Below are positions 1-12,298 of a stretch of DNA of 64,000 nt, in pieces. Origin of the DNA: Eleginops maclovinus (Eukaryota > Chordata > Actinopteri > Perciformes > Eleginopidae); contig NC_086355.1 of the NCBI RefSeq assembly GCF_036324505.1, positions 22,903,018 to 22,967,017 on the forward strand. Direction: 5' to 3'. A program made the position numbers and the translations under genes. How positions within the stretch are numbered: the stretch's first letter is position 1; every line of letters begins with the position of its first letter. Below the pieces are notes generated by a model that saw nothing but the letters and a program-made list of their open reading frames with translations, did no database searches and was not told the DNA's origin.

Positions 1-626
1 AGTTATGATCGTGTTAACTGATCAACAACTTCACTCATGCGTCACAATCAGTGCTCCATTCATCAGCTGTATTTGACTATCAGCTAGTGATTATTAACAT
101 CCAATCAAATTCATTCGGGTGTACAGTGTGGTTATTGTAATCTGACACTTCTACCTTTATATCCTGCTGATAAAATCACACCAAAGCTTCCTGCACCACC
201 CAGAGCTCCACCGCTCAGGAATATGAGAGTTGGGTTAAAGGTGACTCTTGCTAAGCTAAAAGGTCAGTTTTCAGTTCAATTTCTCTCCAAACAGAACTAC
301 AGTAAATAGAAGAACCTATCATTTAATATTTCATATCTAAAGGTCTTTTTTTTATTTGAATTCACATGTAGAAATTCAAATAAAATAAAAGATTTTGGAA
401 GATGCTTCAGAATCTTCAGTGCGAGCCTCCTGGAATCACGTAGTCCACTGTGCATTACATTTTTCAAGGGGCTTTCATAAAGTGACTTCAAATTGTGACT
501 CTTAGCAACAGGAGAATCTGGTTATATAACTCTTATATACATTATATTCTCTAAAACAGTTTAAAGGAAGTAAGACACACAACATAACAACAATAGCTAA
601 TAAGAAAATATCCTGGGAGAAACTAG
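1..626. other. unassigned AT-rich sequence
   Basis: No gene, repeat family or RNA gene is recognised here. Open stretches are short and have random-looking composition. Confidence 0.5.
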
Positions 627-690
627 AAGATAAGATAAGATAAACCTTTATTGATCTCCTTTGGGAAAAATCAGGTAAGAGTTCACATAA
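627..690 (-). repeat. probable LINE/SINE 3' tail
   Basis: Read on the minus strand, the segment ends in a unit of the form ATCAATAAAGG followed by repeated TTATC steps. That is a common 3' end of teleost non-LTR retroelements. The body, expected at higher coordinates, is too diverged to delimit. Confidence 0.4.
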
Positions 691-2348
691 CGATACAATA
701 AATATAAATATAAAGAATGAAAATACAGTATAAAATAAATACACAACATAATTATGTGAAACTCTTTACATAGAAAAATGAGTAATTTTGAATATCAATG
801 TATCATTATATTTTTGATTATTGGAGCAGTATTGGTTTTCTTGTCTAACTTCTATTAAGGAAGTATAAATCTCAAAATGTCAAACTATTCCTAAAAAAAC
901 TATCTTTAATGTTTCAGTTTAGAGCTGTATTTAAATAACTAAATTCACAGTCGGCTAACATGTTGTCTAGTCGAATAGACGTTTAACTTGACAGATGGGT
1001 TTCTTCAGAAACTCCTGCAGAGAACACTTTGAAGCTTTGTACTGTCTTCTCAGCGTTAATACTTTCATTTACAGATTTAATTATTTTTTATCTACATTTC
1101 AAAGTCATAAATCAAAGACCAAACAGTGACAACGTATCAAATGCTGTTCTTTTAAATAAGAAGCACTTTGAACATCCTTTGAATATGATTGAACACTGAA
1201 CAAAGCATTAAGGACATCAATGACACAACGTTTAAAAAACAAGTATTATTGCATTTGACATTATGCCGGCCTGTTGGCTGTTATAGTTCTGTTATTGGAG
1301 ACATGTATGAATGAGAAAAAAAAAAAAAAAAAACAGCTTACAAAACACATGCCAGAAATGGGTCAGTGTTTACACTTTTAGTGGGTTTTGCTATACTGGT
1401 ACCATAGTGTTTGCATGTTGAAGCATGTTCACAGGTCCCTTTAACATCTAATTGCGCTAATCCCATGATGCTACATCGTAAAAATGTTAGCATAATATGC
1501 CCTAATGACTGTATTTAAGCCTGTCTCACATAGCAAGACTTACAGAGACAATACATGGACAGAAGAAACCACTTTTTAGCACTGTTTTGTATGTGACACA
1601 TGGAATGCCCACGCCCTCTTCAACAGGCCTTTGACACACCTACACATTCTATCTTTCTCTGTCACTCGCACAGTCACACTCACAGACACAAACTGTCAGG
1701 TAGAGAGTGAGAGAGGCCTTCCTATCACCATCAATCACCTGATTGAAAAACAAGTGCAGAGAAATGACTTTGCCTCCCAGCCACTGCCTCTTACCTGCCG
1801 TCTCACACTTTCAGTCATGCTGTGTCTGTACTTATCTTGTTGCTTTGATGTGTTTGACTGTGTATAAGCGTGTGAGTGCGTATCTCCAACTCTACAAGTC
1901 CAGGCAGGACGTAAGCCCCTACAGCGAACAAGAAGAGATGAGAGGAAAAGACATGGGCAGCGGAGAGATGACAGGAAGTAAGAAAAGGAGTTATGTCACT
2001 CATTTGCAATTTGGTTCTTCTTACCTCTGATTAAATATATTTAGAACAAAAGCTTATGTTTGGTTGTTCTAGAACCGAAACGAAAGCAGATTTGAAAAAG
2101 TGATTCTAGAGATAATTATTTGAAAGATTTATTTATTTCTGAGCACTGAAGGTTTGCGCGGATTGGCTTGCCAAAATGGCTCAACAGCCACCTTGAACGC
2201 AGCTCCTATATTTGCGAATGTCCTACAGTACATGTATGAAATTGTGTGAGTTTACGTAATTTGTTTTGTTATATAAACTACTATTTATAATACATGATCC
2301 ATGCTAACTCTTTAGTGCAAGTTAGGCATCATGCTACAGGGTTTGTGT
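691..2348. other. unassigned sequence, one poly(A) run
   Basis: AT-rich sequence with no coding signal. It contains an 18-base A run at 1316-1333, which could be a retroelement tail, but no recognisable element body lies beside it. Nothing else is supported. Confidence 0.45.
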
Positions 2349-2436
2349 AATAATCACATGTAACTTATTACTTTAAAAAGACAGTAATAAATGATATGTA
2401 CTGTATTACATTTTGGAAGTAACGTGCCCAACACTG
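2349..2436. mobile_element. DNA-transposon end fragment (family A type terminus)
   Basis: The segment ends with GTAACGTGCCCAACACTG. Its reverse complement starts CAGTGTTGGGC and leads into GTTACTTCC, like the abundant teleost termini that start CAGTGTTGGGAAGTAACG. The start of the family A copy at 37.4 kb (inverted) has the same GGGAAGTAACGGATTAC pattern. Only one end is recognisable, so this is a truncated copy. Confidence 0.45.

Positions 2437-3380
<944 letters not shown>

Positions 3381-3407
<27 letters not shown>
3381..3407. repeat. (TTA)n microsatellite
   Basis: Nine uninterrupted TTA triplets directly abut the left side of the family H copy. Confidence 0.95.
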
Positions 3408-3408
<1 letters not shown>

Positions 3409-3410
3409 AT

Positions 3411-4010
3411 GGTTTAGTTGAATACTCAATTCTGATAGGTCAATTCAGAACATGTGACACGTTGTTAATCCAGTGGTACAGACTGCTGTTAAGGATTTAT
3501 TCACCGTTGTTAAGGAGGATCAAGACAGAGAAAGGAAAAGATGTTAAAAGACGGAGCGCTGGACGTCAGATAAATCACCAGAAGAAGACAAACAGAAAGT
3601 GAACACTAACAGGAACACGGTCTGGGTTCTGCAGGGTTTAAGGACTTGTTAGTGGATCAGAAACTGTGAACAGACTTGAACATTTACAGAAAACCTCGAT
3701 CAGTGCTGCCGTAAAGTTGTTATTGTTGCAGTTCCAGCCGTTGGTGCGCCGTGGAACAGAGTGGTTTTTTCTCTTAGCGGAAGAAATAGGATCATTTTTG
3801 AGTCAATAAAATAATTTCAATTAATATTGGGAGTGAAGTCGTTAGTTTGTTTAGTATCTGGCCGTGTATTTAGCTGGATAATGTTCAGTGAGGCAGTCAA
3901 TATGGGGAAAAGAACACCCGAAGCGGAGGGGTGATCAAGATCCCTCCGCTTAGCGTCGGGCCCCCTGATCATTCCTTACGTATCATCAGGTGGATAGTGG
4001 ACCGTCAACA
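3411..4010 (+). mobile_element. dispersed repeat family H, copy 1
   Basis: The first part matches the copies at 15.5 kb and, inverted, at 34.0 kb. Shared blocks include the opening TTCTGATAGGTCAATTC, the block GGAGCGCTGGACGTCA and the block GCAGTTCCAGCCGTTGG. Compared with copy 3 it lacks an internal block that includes the short reading frame. The part beyond 3770 (TTACGTATCATCAGGTGGAT and neighbours) looks like a further section of the same element but has no partner in this window. The class is unknown. Confidence 0.6.
3917..3960. repeat. GC-rich imperfect hairpin
   Basis: AAGCGGAGGG pairs with CCCTCCGCTT across an 11-base loop. Outer CCCGA and TCGGG continue the stem after a small bulge. 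It lies in the distal part of family H copy 1 and is probably a structural feature of that element. Confidence 0.7.
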
Positions 4011-5019
4011 TACAATATGGATTTGAACAATGTGTTTTATTTTTAATACACCTTCAAGACTGATCTGCCTTCATTGGGTCTTCACTAAAGGTTTTAACTT
4101 TTGGAACACAAGCCAGAACCAGAAATCTCCTTAAACATTTAGTAACCTATTAACTTATTTCTTCAGATTAATGGCAATTAAAGAAAGTTTACCATTGATT
4201 GGGATCAGCCCTTTATTCTGGAGGCTTCCTGTTCAGGAAACACTGCTGTGTAATCACATCTTGGTGCTGGGAAGGTAAATGTCAGTCTTTTGCATATGAG
4301 CATTTGAATATGAATGAACATGGTTTCAGCTATTCCCTAGGAGTTTGAAATAGCACAGGGAAAACAAATGTCAAGTTTTCTAAGACGTTCCGAGTCCAGG
4401 AAAAAATGCGTATCTGTTTCCAACAGGTCAGGACAGTCTGGCAGCGCGGCCTCATATTCCTGAATAATGCCCTAACATTTCCCCACAGATTGAATAAAAG
4501 GCCTTGTTCTTGAACACAGCATGTTCTGGATGGCAGTTCCATTAAGAAAGAAGAATTAGAATGCCCAGATGGTTGCGCCATTTATTCTTGGCTGGAAATG
4601 TTATAATTTTCCTGCAAAAACATTGTCAGTGAAGCTGGCAGCAGAAACGATCTCCTTGAGAAACTTGCCATGCTTGCAATGGTTCACGCCATCCTTCCAG
4701 CACAGCTTATATGTTAAAATGTCAATAACCTTCAGAAATGGGGGATTAGCCCCCCTTTCAATAACACGAACTAGCCAGTAATAACCACAACTCTGACGTT
4801 AAATCCTTAAATTCCTGTGTATAAGTGAAAAAAAAAAAATACCAGAACTTCTATGTTGTGTTCTAAATGTAAGAAAGGTTTATTCAAGTTTCAGCAACAT
4901 TTATGCTAATGCTAATGAATAAAAGTACAGGTCTTCATAGTATTCTTTATGATTCACTTCATATGTACAGATTAGGTTGGTGGTTAGTGTATATTATTTT
5001 GTACCTAACTTGAGTAGGC
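4011..5019. other. unassigned sequence
   Basis: Mixed composition with a short A run near 4829. No coding signal or repeat family identified. Confidence 0.4.
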
Positions 5020-5140
5020 TTCATACGCTGCATCACATTGCACGTGACAGGGTAACATCTCTAAGTAAGTGGGTGACCAATCCAATCCAAAAGCCAGCTA
5101 ACCAATCATACAAGAGTGGGCTCTGGTTTCAGACAGAGGT
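5020..5140 (-). mobile_element. family B repeat fragment (copy 1)
   Basis: The inverted partial copy matches the central part of family B: the GTGACAGG block, the GGTGACCAATC block, AGCCAGCTAACCAATCA and GGGCTCTGGTTTCAGACAGA. Both ends are missing. Confidence 0.75.
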
Positions 5141-6272
5141 TGAAAACATGAACATTATAGCATACTTTAATGAGCATTATAGGTTTCTTAAAATACTTTT
5201 TTTACCTGTCAGACGTATACAAAAAAAAAAAGAAACGTCACAATTCTGTGCCACTTTCAGCCCAGCAAACTGTAGGTCTGCACTGCTGGCTTTTCTCTGG
5301 TATTGGGTGATAGCGTACATTTTGACTTCACAGTAGAAAAACCACAGGTGGTGGAACAATGGCTCAACTTTTTTCTTTTGTCCCAGCAAGCCATGACAGT
5401 GTGACAGTGAGTCAAGGAACAACACCAGATCCTGAAACTGAAACATAGGAATGTAGCCAACATTCATGTTGTTACTGACACTTGTTTGTTTCCCTAATAT
5501 CACATGTCAAAAAGTATTCCCTAAAAAAGCCCCATCCATTGAATGGAACTGTATAGATGAATGAAAAGCACCAAAGTGAATTTGGTCCAGTGTATTGTGG
5601 CTGTGCTGTCAGTGCTGCCTGCAGCTCTCTCCAGAGGCTGGCTTGCCGACTGTGTTTGAGCTTTTCAGCAGACATTCTCTTTCTTTTTCCTTTTGACACT
5701 CATACACACTTTGGTAAAGTTGCACAGATTTTCACACTCTCTCAGCTCACAGAATCAAAGGCTCCAACACCAAATCATGGCAGCACAGCTGGGCTCGATC
5801 ACTGACATCATCTCTAAGCACTTGTGTTATATACTAGCTCTCTCAATATCCTTCTCTTCGCCTGCGTCTCACTGGCTCTCTCTCTTGATTTAATACCTCA
5901 TCGCTCACAACTGAATTGAGCGTAACAAAGAGAACAAATCTCTATTGTGGCTGGATGCCTGTCAGATATTACAATGCCGGTCATTATACCCTCTATAAGT
6001 GTGTGATAAAACACGTCATTGCAAATCTGTTATTGCATTTCAATTGTGCACATGAATGTGTGTTCAAAACATATAATAAGTTATTTCTCGATGCAGCAGC
6101 ATCACTTTGAGAATGGCGCCTATTTTCTTCTTTGGCGTGTGCTGCCAAAGTCCAAGTGTGAGGTGATAAATAACGAAGTATTGTTTAAATCTCTGTGTTC
6201 GTTTTACTGAACGGCAAGGGCAAGCAGTCATAGTAAACTTGTTATTCTTTAGTGCAAACCATTCCTTTAACA
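5141..6272. other. unassigned sequence
   Basis: No gene recognised. Several open stretches of 60-108 codons overlap on both strands without biased codon use. They are best read as chance. Confidence 0.4.
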
Positions 6273-6680
6273 TAAAGAGGACATAAGCCTCCATTGTGAG
6301 TTCTCCATGCTTTAATGTTCAAAAAGCTCTTTATTTTTCTCATACTGCCTGTGCTGCAGCACCTCTATTCACCCTCTTTCTGAAACCAGAGCCCAGTCTG
6401 CTCTGATTGGTTAGCTAGCTGGCTGTGTTGTGATTGGTTAACTGCATAGCGATGTTCAGACCCTTAACCTATCATGTACTATATATTGGAGTGCAAAACA
6501 ATAGAAGTTCAAGTGTTACATTGTGATGTCATTTTGTTACGGAAGTAAATAAAAGGATTGAGAAGGAGGTGTTTCAGGCAGGTTGGGAGAAACTCCCTCA
6601 GCAGGGATTTTAGCCTTTGCAGACCATTTACATACACATAAAACTATACAACACACTAAACACAACAAAACTACAGGGTA
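6273..6680 (+). mobile_element. family B repeat, copy 2
   Basis: It starts AAAGAGGACATA and carries the family core in order: TCCATGCTTTAATG, TACTGCCTGTGCTGCAGCAC, CTCTGATTGGTTAGC, the ATTGG-rich block, the GTGATGTCA block, GGTGTTTCAGGCAGG and TTTGCAGACCATTTACAT. It is close to full length, with a degraded right end. Confidence 0.85.
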
Positions 6681-7746
6681 ACATTAATTAAAACATCCTG
6701 TTTTGTCATAAAAAAGAATGTTTGTGTCGTAGTAACAAGTGCAGTACATTCAAAAAAGGCAATGTTGTCTTTTGGTTTCACTCGGGACACAAACAGCCCT
6801 CCTGGATGAAAGTCCTGTGTTGGTTTAACCCATAAATCCTCTCCAACATTCTTCCTACACAAACTTCCGTGGACAAATTACAAACAAATCTGTGAAACAA
6901 TCACAACACTCTTAAAGCAGAACAAACTGTTTCGCTTTAAATGTCAATGAACAGGCAGGTTCAATTGTGTAGAAACATACTTTTTAGGAGACCAGGCTCC
7001 AGTCTGTATTCAAATGCAATTCCCTGGCTGTTCAGGTGAACACACGTAGAGACCTCTACACACACTTGCACAGGTGTGTGTGTGAGGGGACTTGGCGACA
7101 GGCAGTGACACCTGAGTGCCAGAGGCAGGACTGGGAGTGTGTGAGAACCAGTGTGAAGTGATGGGAGGGTGTGGGAACCTGTCATTCTGCGAGGAAGCCT
7201 CAGCTCCTGTTACCAGAGGATCAGGCTATTCTGTAACCCAAAGCTCACTCTCCTTTTTTCTTTCGCCTAAACACACTCCTTCTCATATACACAAAGTTTC
7301 TTAGACACAGTGTTAAACCCGCAGGATTGAGGGTTTTGTTACGGCAGACGGTCAAGTCAGATTAGGCGGGGTCGTGATATCTATCCCATTTCTACTGAAA
7401 TCTCTCACTAAGAAGATGGAAACATTGTATTTGTCCTGATTTTTTTTCCCTATGAGCAGATGCTAGCCACGTTATCTAACAATAACCTCACTGACCTGTT
7501 ACGCAAGGTTTCAGCGTGCAGTTCAAGGCTCACAACATTTACTGTGACCTCAGGGTCAGACTGTGGGTTGGCAGAGCAAAGTATGACCAAAATAAATCAC
7601 TACTATCATCATCAATACAATTTAAACACACCAAAACACCATGTAGTCTACGGAGGGAAACAGGGATCACAAACACTAGAGTTTTTCCTTCCACTTATTT
7701 CTGATACTTCATGGTTTAGCTTAAAATGAGTATGTTTGCACACATA
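6681..7746. other. unassigned sequence
   Basis: Unique-looking sequence with a short GT stretch near 7075. No exon structure recognised. Confidence 0.4.
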
Positions 7747-7967
7747 TACAGCTCCGGAAAAAAACACTCCATATTAAACCTTTATTTCTACATATATAGC
7801 AACCATTCCAGTGTTCATTGAATTTCAACAGAGAAAGATTGTCAGTAGTTTATAGAATACAATAATAAAACCAAAACATCCTTTAACTCAAAGACACACC
7901 TATAAATAATAAAACAAGAGAAAATAAAAAATGCTGAAGTGGTCTCTTATATTTTTCCATGGCTGTA
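7747..7967. mobile_element. Tc1/mariner-type MITE, family D copy 1
   Basis: The ends are imperfect inverted repeats: TACAGCTCCGGAAAAAA on the left, and AGTGGTCTCTTAT leading to CCATGGCTGTA on the right. The left end of copy 2 shows the fuller form with AAGAGACCACT. The termini start TA, as expected for TA-targeting Tc1/mariner elements. At about 220 bases there is no room for a transposase. Sibling copies lie at 34.3 and 63.7 kb. Confidence 0.8.
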
Positions 7968-7989
7968 AATATGAAACCTGCGGGTTTGG

Positions 7990-8620
7990 TTGGGTAATGG
8001 ATTACATGTAACGGGATTATGTAATCGGGATATAAAAAAAGTGAACTGTATTCCCTCAATCCATATTAAATTAAGAAAGCATATAGTGTGTGTAGTAAAG
8101 GATCAGAAGTTCTCTCTCCTCTGTCAGCTGTTCTGTTCTGTAGGCTGATACTTTAAGTGTGAATCTATACGCCTACTGCCTGAATCTGCTTTATGGTTTT
8201 CTCTTTCTTTGATTCATTTGTTCTGTTTTTAGTTCAGCAGGTGAACCTATATGTTCATAAAATAGTGTGTGTGAGCTTAACTGTGTGTTTAAATGTAAAA
8301 CGGAGCATTTTCTGTCAGCTCAGATTTGAATTCTGCTTCTTTAAACTGTAGTATGTGCTCCTGTGTTTCAGTGTTGGTGTATAGGCTGCTTCCTGAATAT
8401 GCTAGTTTTCATACAAATAAAATCCTCTTTTCTTTGTCATCTTGTCTTACATAAAACATTTAACTATAAAACATCTTATTGATATTTATGTTCTCTTTAA
8501 TGTATTTCAGTTGAAATTGAGAATGTAATGTAATGGAAAGAAATCAGGCATAACTTTTACATTTTGATTCCTACATTAGGTTACTTTAAACTTTTTTTTA
8601 AAATAATAAGTATTTGTTAT
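7990..8620 (+). mobile_element. dispersed repeat family A, copy 1
   Basis: The copy opens with GGATTACATGTAACGGGATT and continues through AGCATATAGTGTGTGTAGTA, TCAGCTGTTCTGTTCTGTAG, CAGCAGGTGAACCTATATGT and TAGTATGTGCTCCTGTGTTT, all shared in order with the copies at 37 kb (inverted) and 46 kb. No coding frame is conserved among the copies. The GTAACGGATTAC-type start suggests a DNA transposon terminus. Confidence 0.85.
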
Positions 8621-9159
8621 GAAATACATTTTTAACCCTCCCACGATGGAAACCTGGCAAGTACCAAAAGCTGTGTTTAGTGGTAGAACCCCATCAGTGA
8701 TGTTGCAGCTGAATAATAAAAACATTTTCACTCATTCTCTGTATTTAATAATAATGTTGAAGTTAGGTTTTTTTTTTCGTTTCTTTTACAGAGTTTGACT
8801 GATACTTACTGTGTAAAGAATGTAGATAGTTCCACCACCACCACCACTGTGCTTCTAAAAATGGGACTTAAATTTTCCCGGACAACCCTGGACTCCAGCC
8901 TCCAGGATCCTCCACATCCTGCTGTTACTTTTTATGGTTTTCACCTCGGGCCTTTTCACTCAGAGCTCAGTTACAAAACAGTTTGAGTGCACTCATTTCA
9001 CTGCTCCAGGTCAGGGAGTGTTAAACGGAGAAACATATCCTCATTGCCAAGAAGAAATTCTTATAGAACAGGATTTTATTCGAGTAAAACGATAGGTTAA
9101 ACTACACTGCAACCTATGAGCAATTGTAGTGCTTAATCGACCTCCAAACACTCCCAACC
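8621..9159. other. unassigned sequence
   Basis: Contains a small CCA cluster near 8832. No gene or repeat family identified. Confidence 0.4.
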
Positions 9160-9480
9160 CAAAAGCGGAAAATGACTTGATTTTATTTCTTCTCAACACC
9201 TTTTAATGTATTCTTTCCTTTTTTTATTAACCCACTTATTTAACTTTTCATTTACTTATTTGTCTTAACTTTCATGTTTTTATCTGTGTATTTAGTTGTA
9301 CTGTTTTCTTTTTAAACATTGAATCAATGCGCTTCTTTTGATCAAAGATCTCTATGGGTTTTCAAGGTAGGGTTGGGAGGGGATGAGAAGGGGGTGGATG
9401 CTGTTAGTTTTAAGTAAATAAAATGAAAATGGAAGGAAGGTTTTTGTCTCAGTTGTGATCCTGTATGACTGTGCACTGTC
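9160..9480 (+). mobile_element. dispersed repeat family G, copy 1
   Basis: Shares ordered blocks with 49.4-49.7 kb: CAACACCTTTT, then a T-rich stretch, GGGTTTTCAAGGTAG in near-identical form, GGGAGGGGATG, the AAATGAAAATGGA block and GTCTCAGTTG. No open frame is shared. It is probably the 3' region of a retroelement, but the class cannot be fixed. Confidence 0.65.
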
Positions 9481-10021
9481 CTTCAATACAAACATTTAAA
9501 AAACCTTTGGAAACTAAACTGTGATCAGTGTTGCAGATCTTTCTCTCAGTCCATTCATCATCTTCATTGTTGGGTTTGGCTTCCTTCAGTAAAATCAAAC
9601 ACAAAAACTAAATATGTTCTGCTGAGTGCATTGATTAAACAAAACTGGAATCTGACATGCAGTTATAAAGACTACAGCCCAACCATGACATATTTTTCTA
9701 AAAAGTGTCATGAAAACAGTTGATGGATTACAGCTGTGACCTGACATGCACGTCTGTCAACACCCCGCTGATGACGTGTCAAAATGAATTGGAGTTTAAT
9801 GGAGCGGTTAAAGATCACCCGACTTTTGCATTACATATTTAATTACATGCAGTGTTCAAAACACTCCAGGTGAAACGGTGCAGATACAGATCAGCCAGAG
9901 GGAAATAAATCAGCAGCACGGCGCTTTGTGGTGCGCTGTTGTCTGTCTCTGGGGACATGTTGGTACTGTAGCATCTCTGTTATGCTGCATGTGAGTGTAA
10001 GTGAAGCACGCCTCAGGTCAG

Positions 10022-10023
<2 letters not shown>
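9481..10023. other. unassigned sequence; possible conserved non-coding stretch
   Basis: Unique sequence. The part from about 9735 to 9950 has homeodomain-type TTAATTA and TTTAATGG cores and no repeat similarity. Conservation cannot be assessed from one genome. Confidence 0.3.

Positions 10024-10074
<51 letters not shown>
10024..10074. repeat. (GT)n microsatellite
   Basis: About 51 bases of uninterrupted GT dinucleotide. Confidence 0.97.
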
Positions 10075-10077
<3 letters not shown>

Positions 10078-10342
10078 TAAAATGCAGGAGTGTGTATATG
10101 GCTTTCATCTTTCTTTGGAAGTCTACGTCTATCAGCTGCCAGCTTCTTTACTGCGTTTTAATAGAACTACTGGGAAGTTATTCTTGAGAGAAAATGCTGT
10201 CTTTTCGCAACAAAGAGAACAGAGGGTTCAAAGTGCCCCTGCAAATCATTTTGACCCACACACTGACCAACGGGTCATTCTAACCATGTGTTAATTAACA
10301 AATTCACATATTTGTATTTATTGCCTCTACTGAGAAATGTCT
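10075..10342. other. unassigned sequence
   Basis: Nothing recognised. Confidence 0.4.
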
Positions 10343-10508
10343 CCATGCTTTGAAAAATATCAGTCCACTGGAGGTTCATTCAGTCCCTATAGAGGATTGG
10401 ACTGGAGTTACATGAATGGACTGTGACGACTTGGTCCTGGTTTCTGGAAAAAAAAAAAAAAACATCCTCAAAGGAGGACCCCCTGACTTTTCTCTAGAGC
10501 GACCATGA
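10343..10508 (+). repeat. repeat family C, copy 1
   Basis: Matches 28.53-28.69 kb through CATTCAGTCCCTATAGAGGA, TGGACTGGAGTTACATGAAT, GGTTTCTGG plus an A run, and CTGACTT leading to ACCATGAG. In both places it runs directly into a family B copy at the same junction. Confidence 0.8.
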
Positions 10509-10955
10509 GCTTAAAGAGGACATATTCTGCTCTTTTTCAGGTTCATATTAGTATTAAGTGTCTCTACTGGGACATGTCTCTATGCTTTAATGTTCAAAAA
10601 GCTCTTTATGTTTCTCATACTGCCTGTGCTGCAGCACCTCTTTTCACCCTCTGTCTGAAACCAGAGACCAATCTGGTCTGAATGGTTTGCTTGCCGGCTC
10701 TGTTGTGATTGGTCAACCACTTGACCAATCACAACAATGAGTTGGAGTGCTAACCAATAAAAGTGTGAGTGTTACATAGTGATGTCATTATGTTACAGAG
10801 GTAAACAAAGGAGTCCAATGGAGGCGTTTCAGGCAGGGTGTGGCAGAGAAACTCCCAATGGAGGGAACACAGTGATTTAGGCCTTAGCAGACTATTTCCA
10901 TGCACCAACCTATATAACAAACTACAGGAAAGAGAAAACCCCAAAAAGAAGAATA
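10509..10955 (+). mobile_element. family B repeat, copy 3 (near full length)
   Basis: Starts with TTAA followed by AGAGGACATATTCTGCTC and runs through the whole family core to AACTACAGGAAAGAGAAAA. It contains several CCAAT/ATTGG motifs and a CCTATATAAC block. The TTAA at the left end, and at the right end of copy 4, suggests a TTAA-targeting (piggyBac-like) non-autonomous element. That classification is inference. Confidence 0.85.
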
Positions 10956-11394
10956 GAATGTTTTGATATAATATTTCAAATATTTTTTTGCGTCAGACAG
11001 AGGCAACCGGGCCGAACCTCTGCCTCATTTTTGTTTTTTTCCCCGAAGTTTCTAAGCTCCATGTGGACACTGCCATCAATGAATAGCAGCAAGGCCAAAA
11101 TGTGTCAGCAGCAGCCCGACAGTTGACCCCTTTACCTGCATGATGTCTCGACAGACGCCTTTCTCATACATATCTGCACATGTCTCTGTGTCCCTGTGAG
11201 TGAGTTAGTCTCGACTGCTGTGTGGGGTAATACATGTTTCATGGCACTCCCTCTGACTGACTGACTGAGAGTACATGCATGACCACAGCTGGCACATCGG
11301 GCTACACGCTCACCGGGCCCCTCTGCTCTGCTTAGCAGCTCCACCACTGTCCATCCATAGCTGGCCTGCTGAGCAGGGGGACTCTTCCCGCACT
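10956..11394. other. unassigned sequence
   Basis: No repeat family or coding signal recognised. Confidence 0.4.
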
Positions 11395-11645
11395 GCCTCA
11401 CTCAATAATCCATATTCATACAGCATTTTGAATGAATGGGAGCAAGCAGGCGGAGCGGCTAAGGCCAGCTCCCCCAGCTTTGATGTTTGGGGAGATTCCG
11501 TTGTAATTGATCTTGGGGAAGGCGGCGGATTCAGCACGACGTCTTTAATCCGCCAGAGGAGGGCCTAATTGTTCCGTTGCCTCAATCAATGTCTCTGATT
11601 GTTCTGCATGATGTGGCATGACTCAGCGTTGGAATAATGATTTTT
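11395..11645. promoter_or_regulatory. candidate conserved non-coding element
   Basis: Unique, moderately GC-rich sequence without repeats. It has clustered homeodomain-type cores (CCTAATTG, TGTAATTGAT, TTTAATCC) and an AP-1/MARE-like TGACTCAGC at 11619-11627. An open frame crosses it on each strand, but neither resembles a known protein. The regulatory label is a guess from texture. Confidence 0.2.
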
Positions 11646-12298
11646 TAATCGTTTCAAATGAGATGATGGAATTAGCTATGAATAAGATTTCTTTATTCTT
11701 ATTTAAATTAATTGGAGATGTATGATAATGGTGAATTATGGAGAACCCTTTTGTGTACTTTGGACTAGGACAACTTTCATGTACTGAGCAAGGCCTCTCA
11801 GTTAAACATCACTTATATGTTAATATCTTTAGTTTTACAGCATATTTGAGACAATAGTGTGTTTCCAGCCCTGTGGCAGCAGCATGGAGGAGACCCAGTC
11901 CAGTTTTAACACGACTGCTGGGGTGCTCCAGGCCTGCTACATAGAGAAATGTTTTCTTAGTTTGGAGAGCAAGACTTGACCGGCCTGAACCTCCAACCTG
12001 CGGTTTCCTAACATCAATAGCCAGCATCCTTTATACAAAGCACTGAGCATTACTCAAAGACATTGAATTTGGTAAAATGGGCAGATTGATACACAAATAT
12101 TAGCTTTGGACATTTAAGCAGATATGAAGAAGGACCAACGTTTGGAGCTGCTCAAGTAAGGGTGGAGAGGTACTGTTGTGCTTTGGTTGTTTTTATTGCA
12201 CAAGAAAGTTTAAAATTATTGCAACTTTGTTCATGTTTGGAAATGTTATTTAGAATGAACTTTTTTTATATTCACCGTTTGCCCATCTTCAGAATAAT
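11646..12298. other. unassigned sequence
   Basis: AT-rich and unremarkable. No gene found. Confidence 0.4.
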
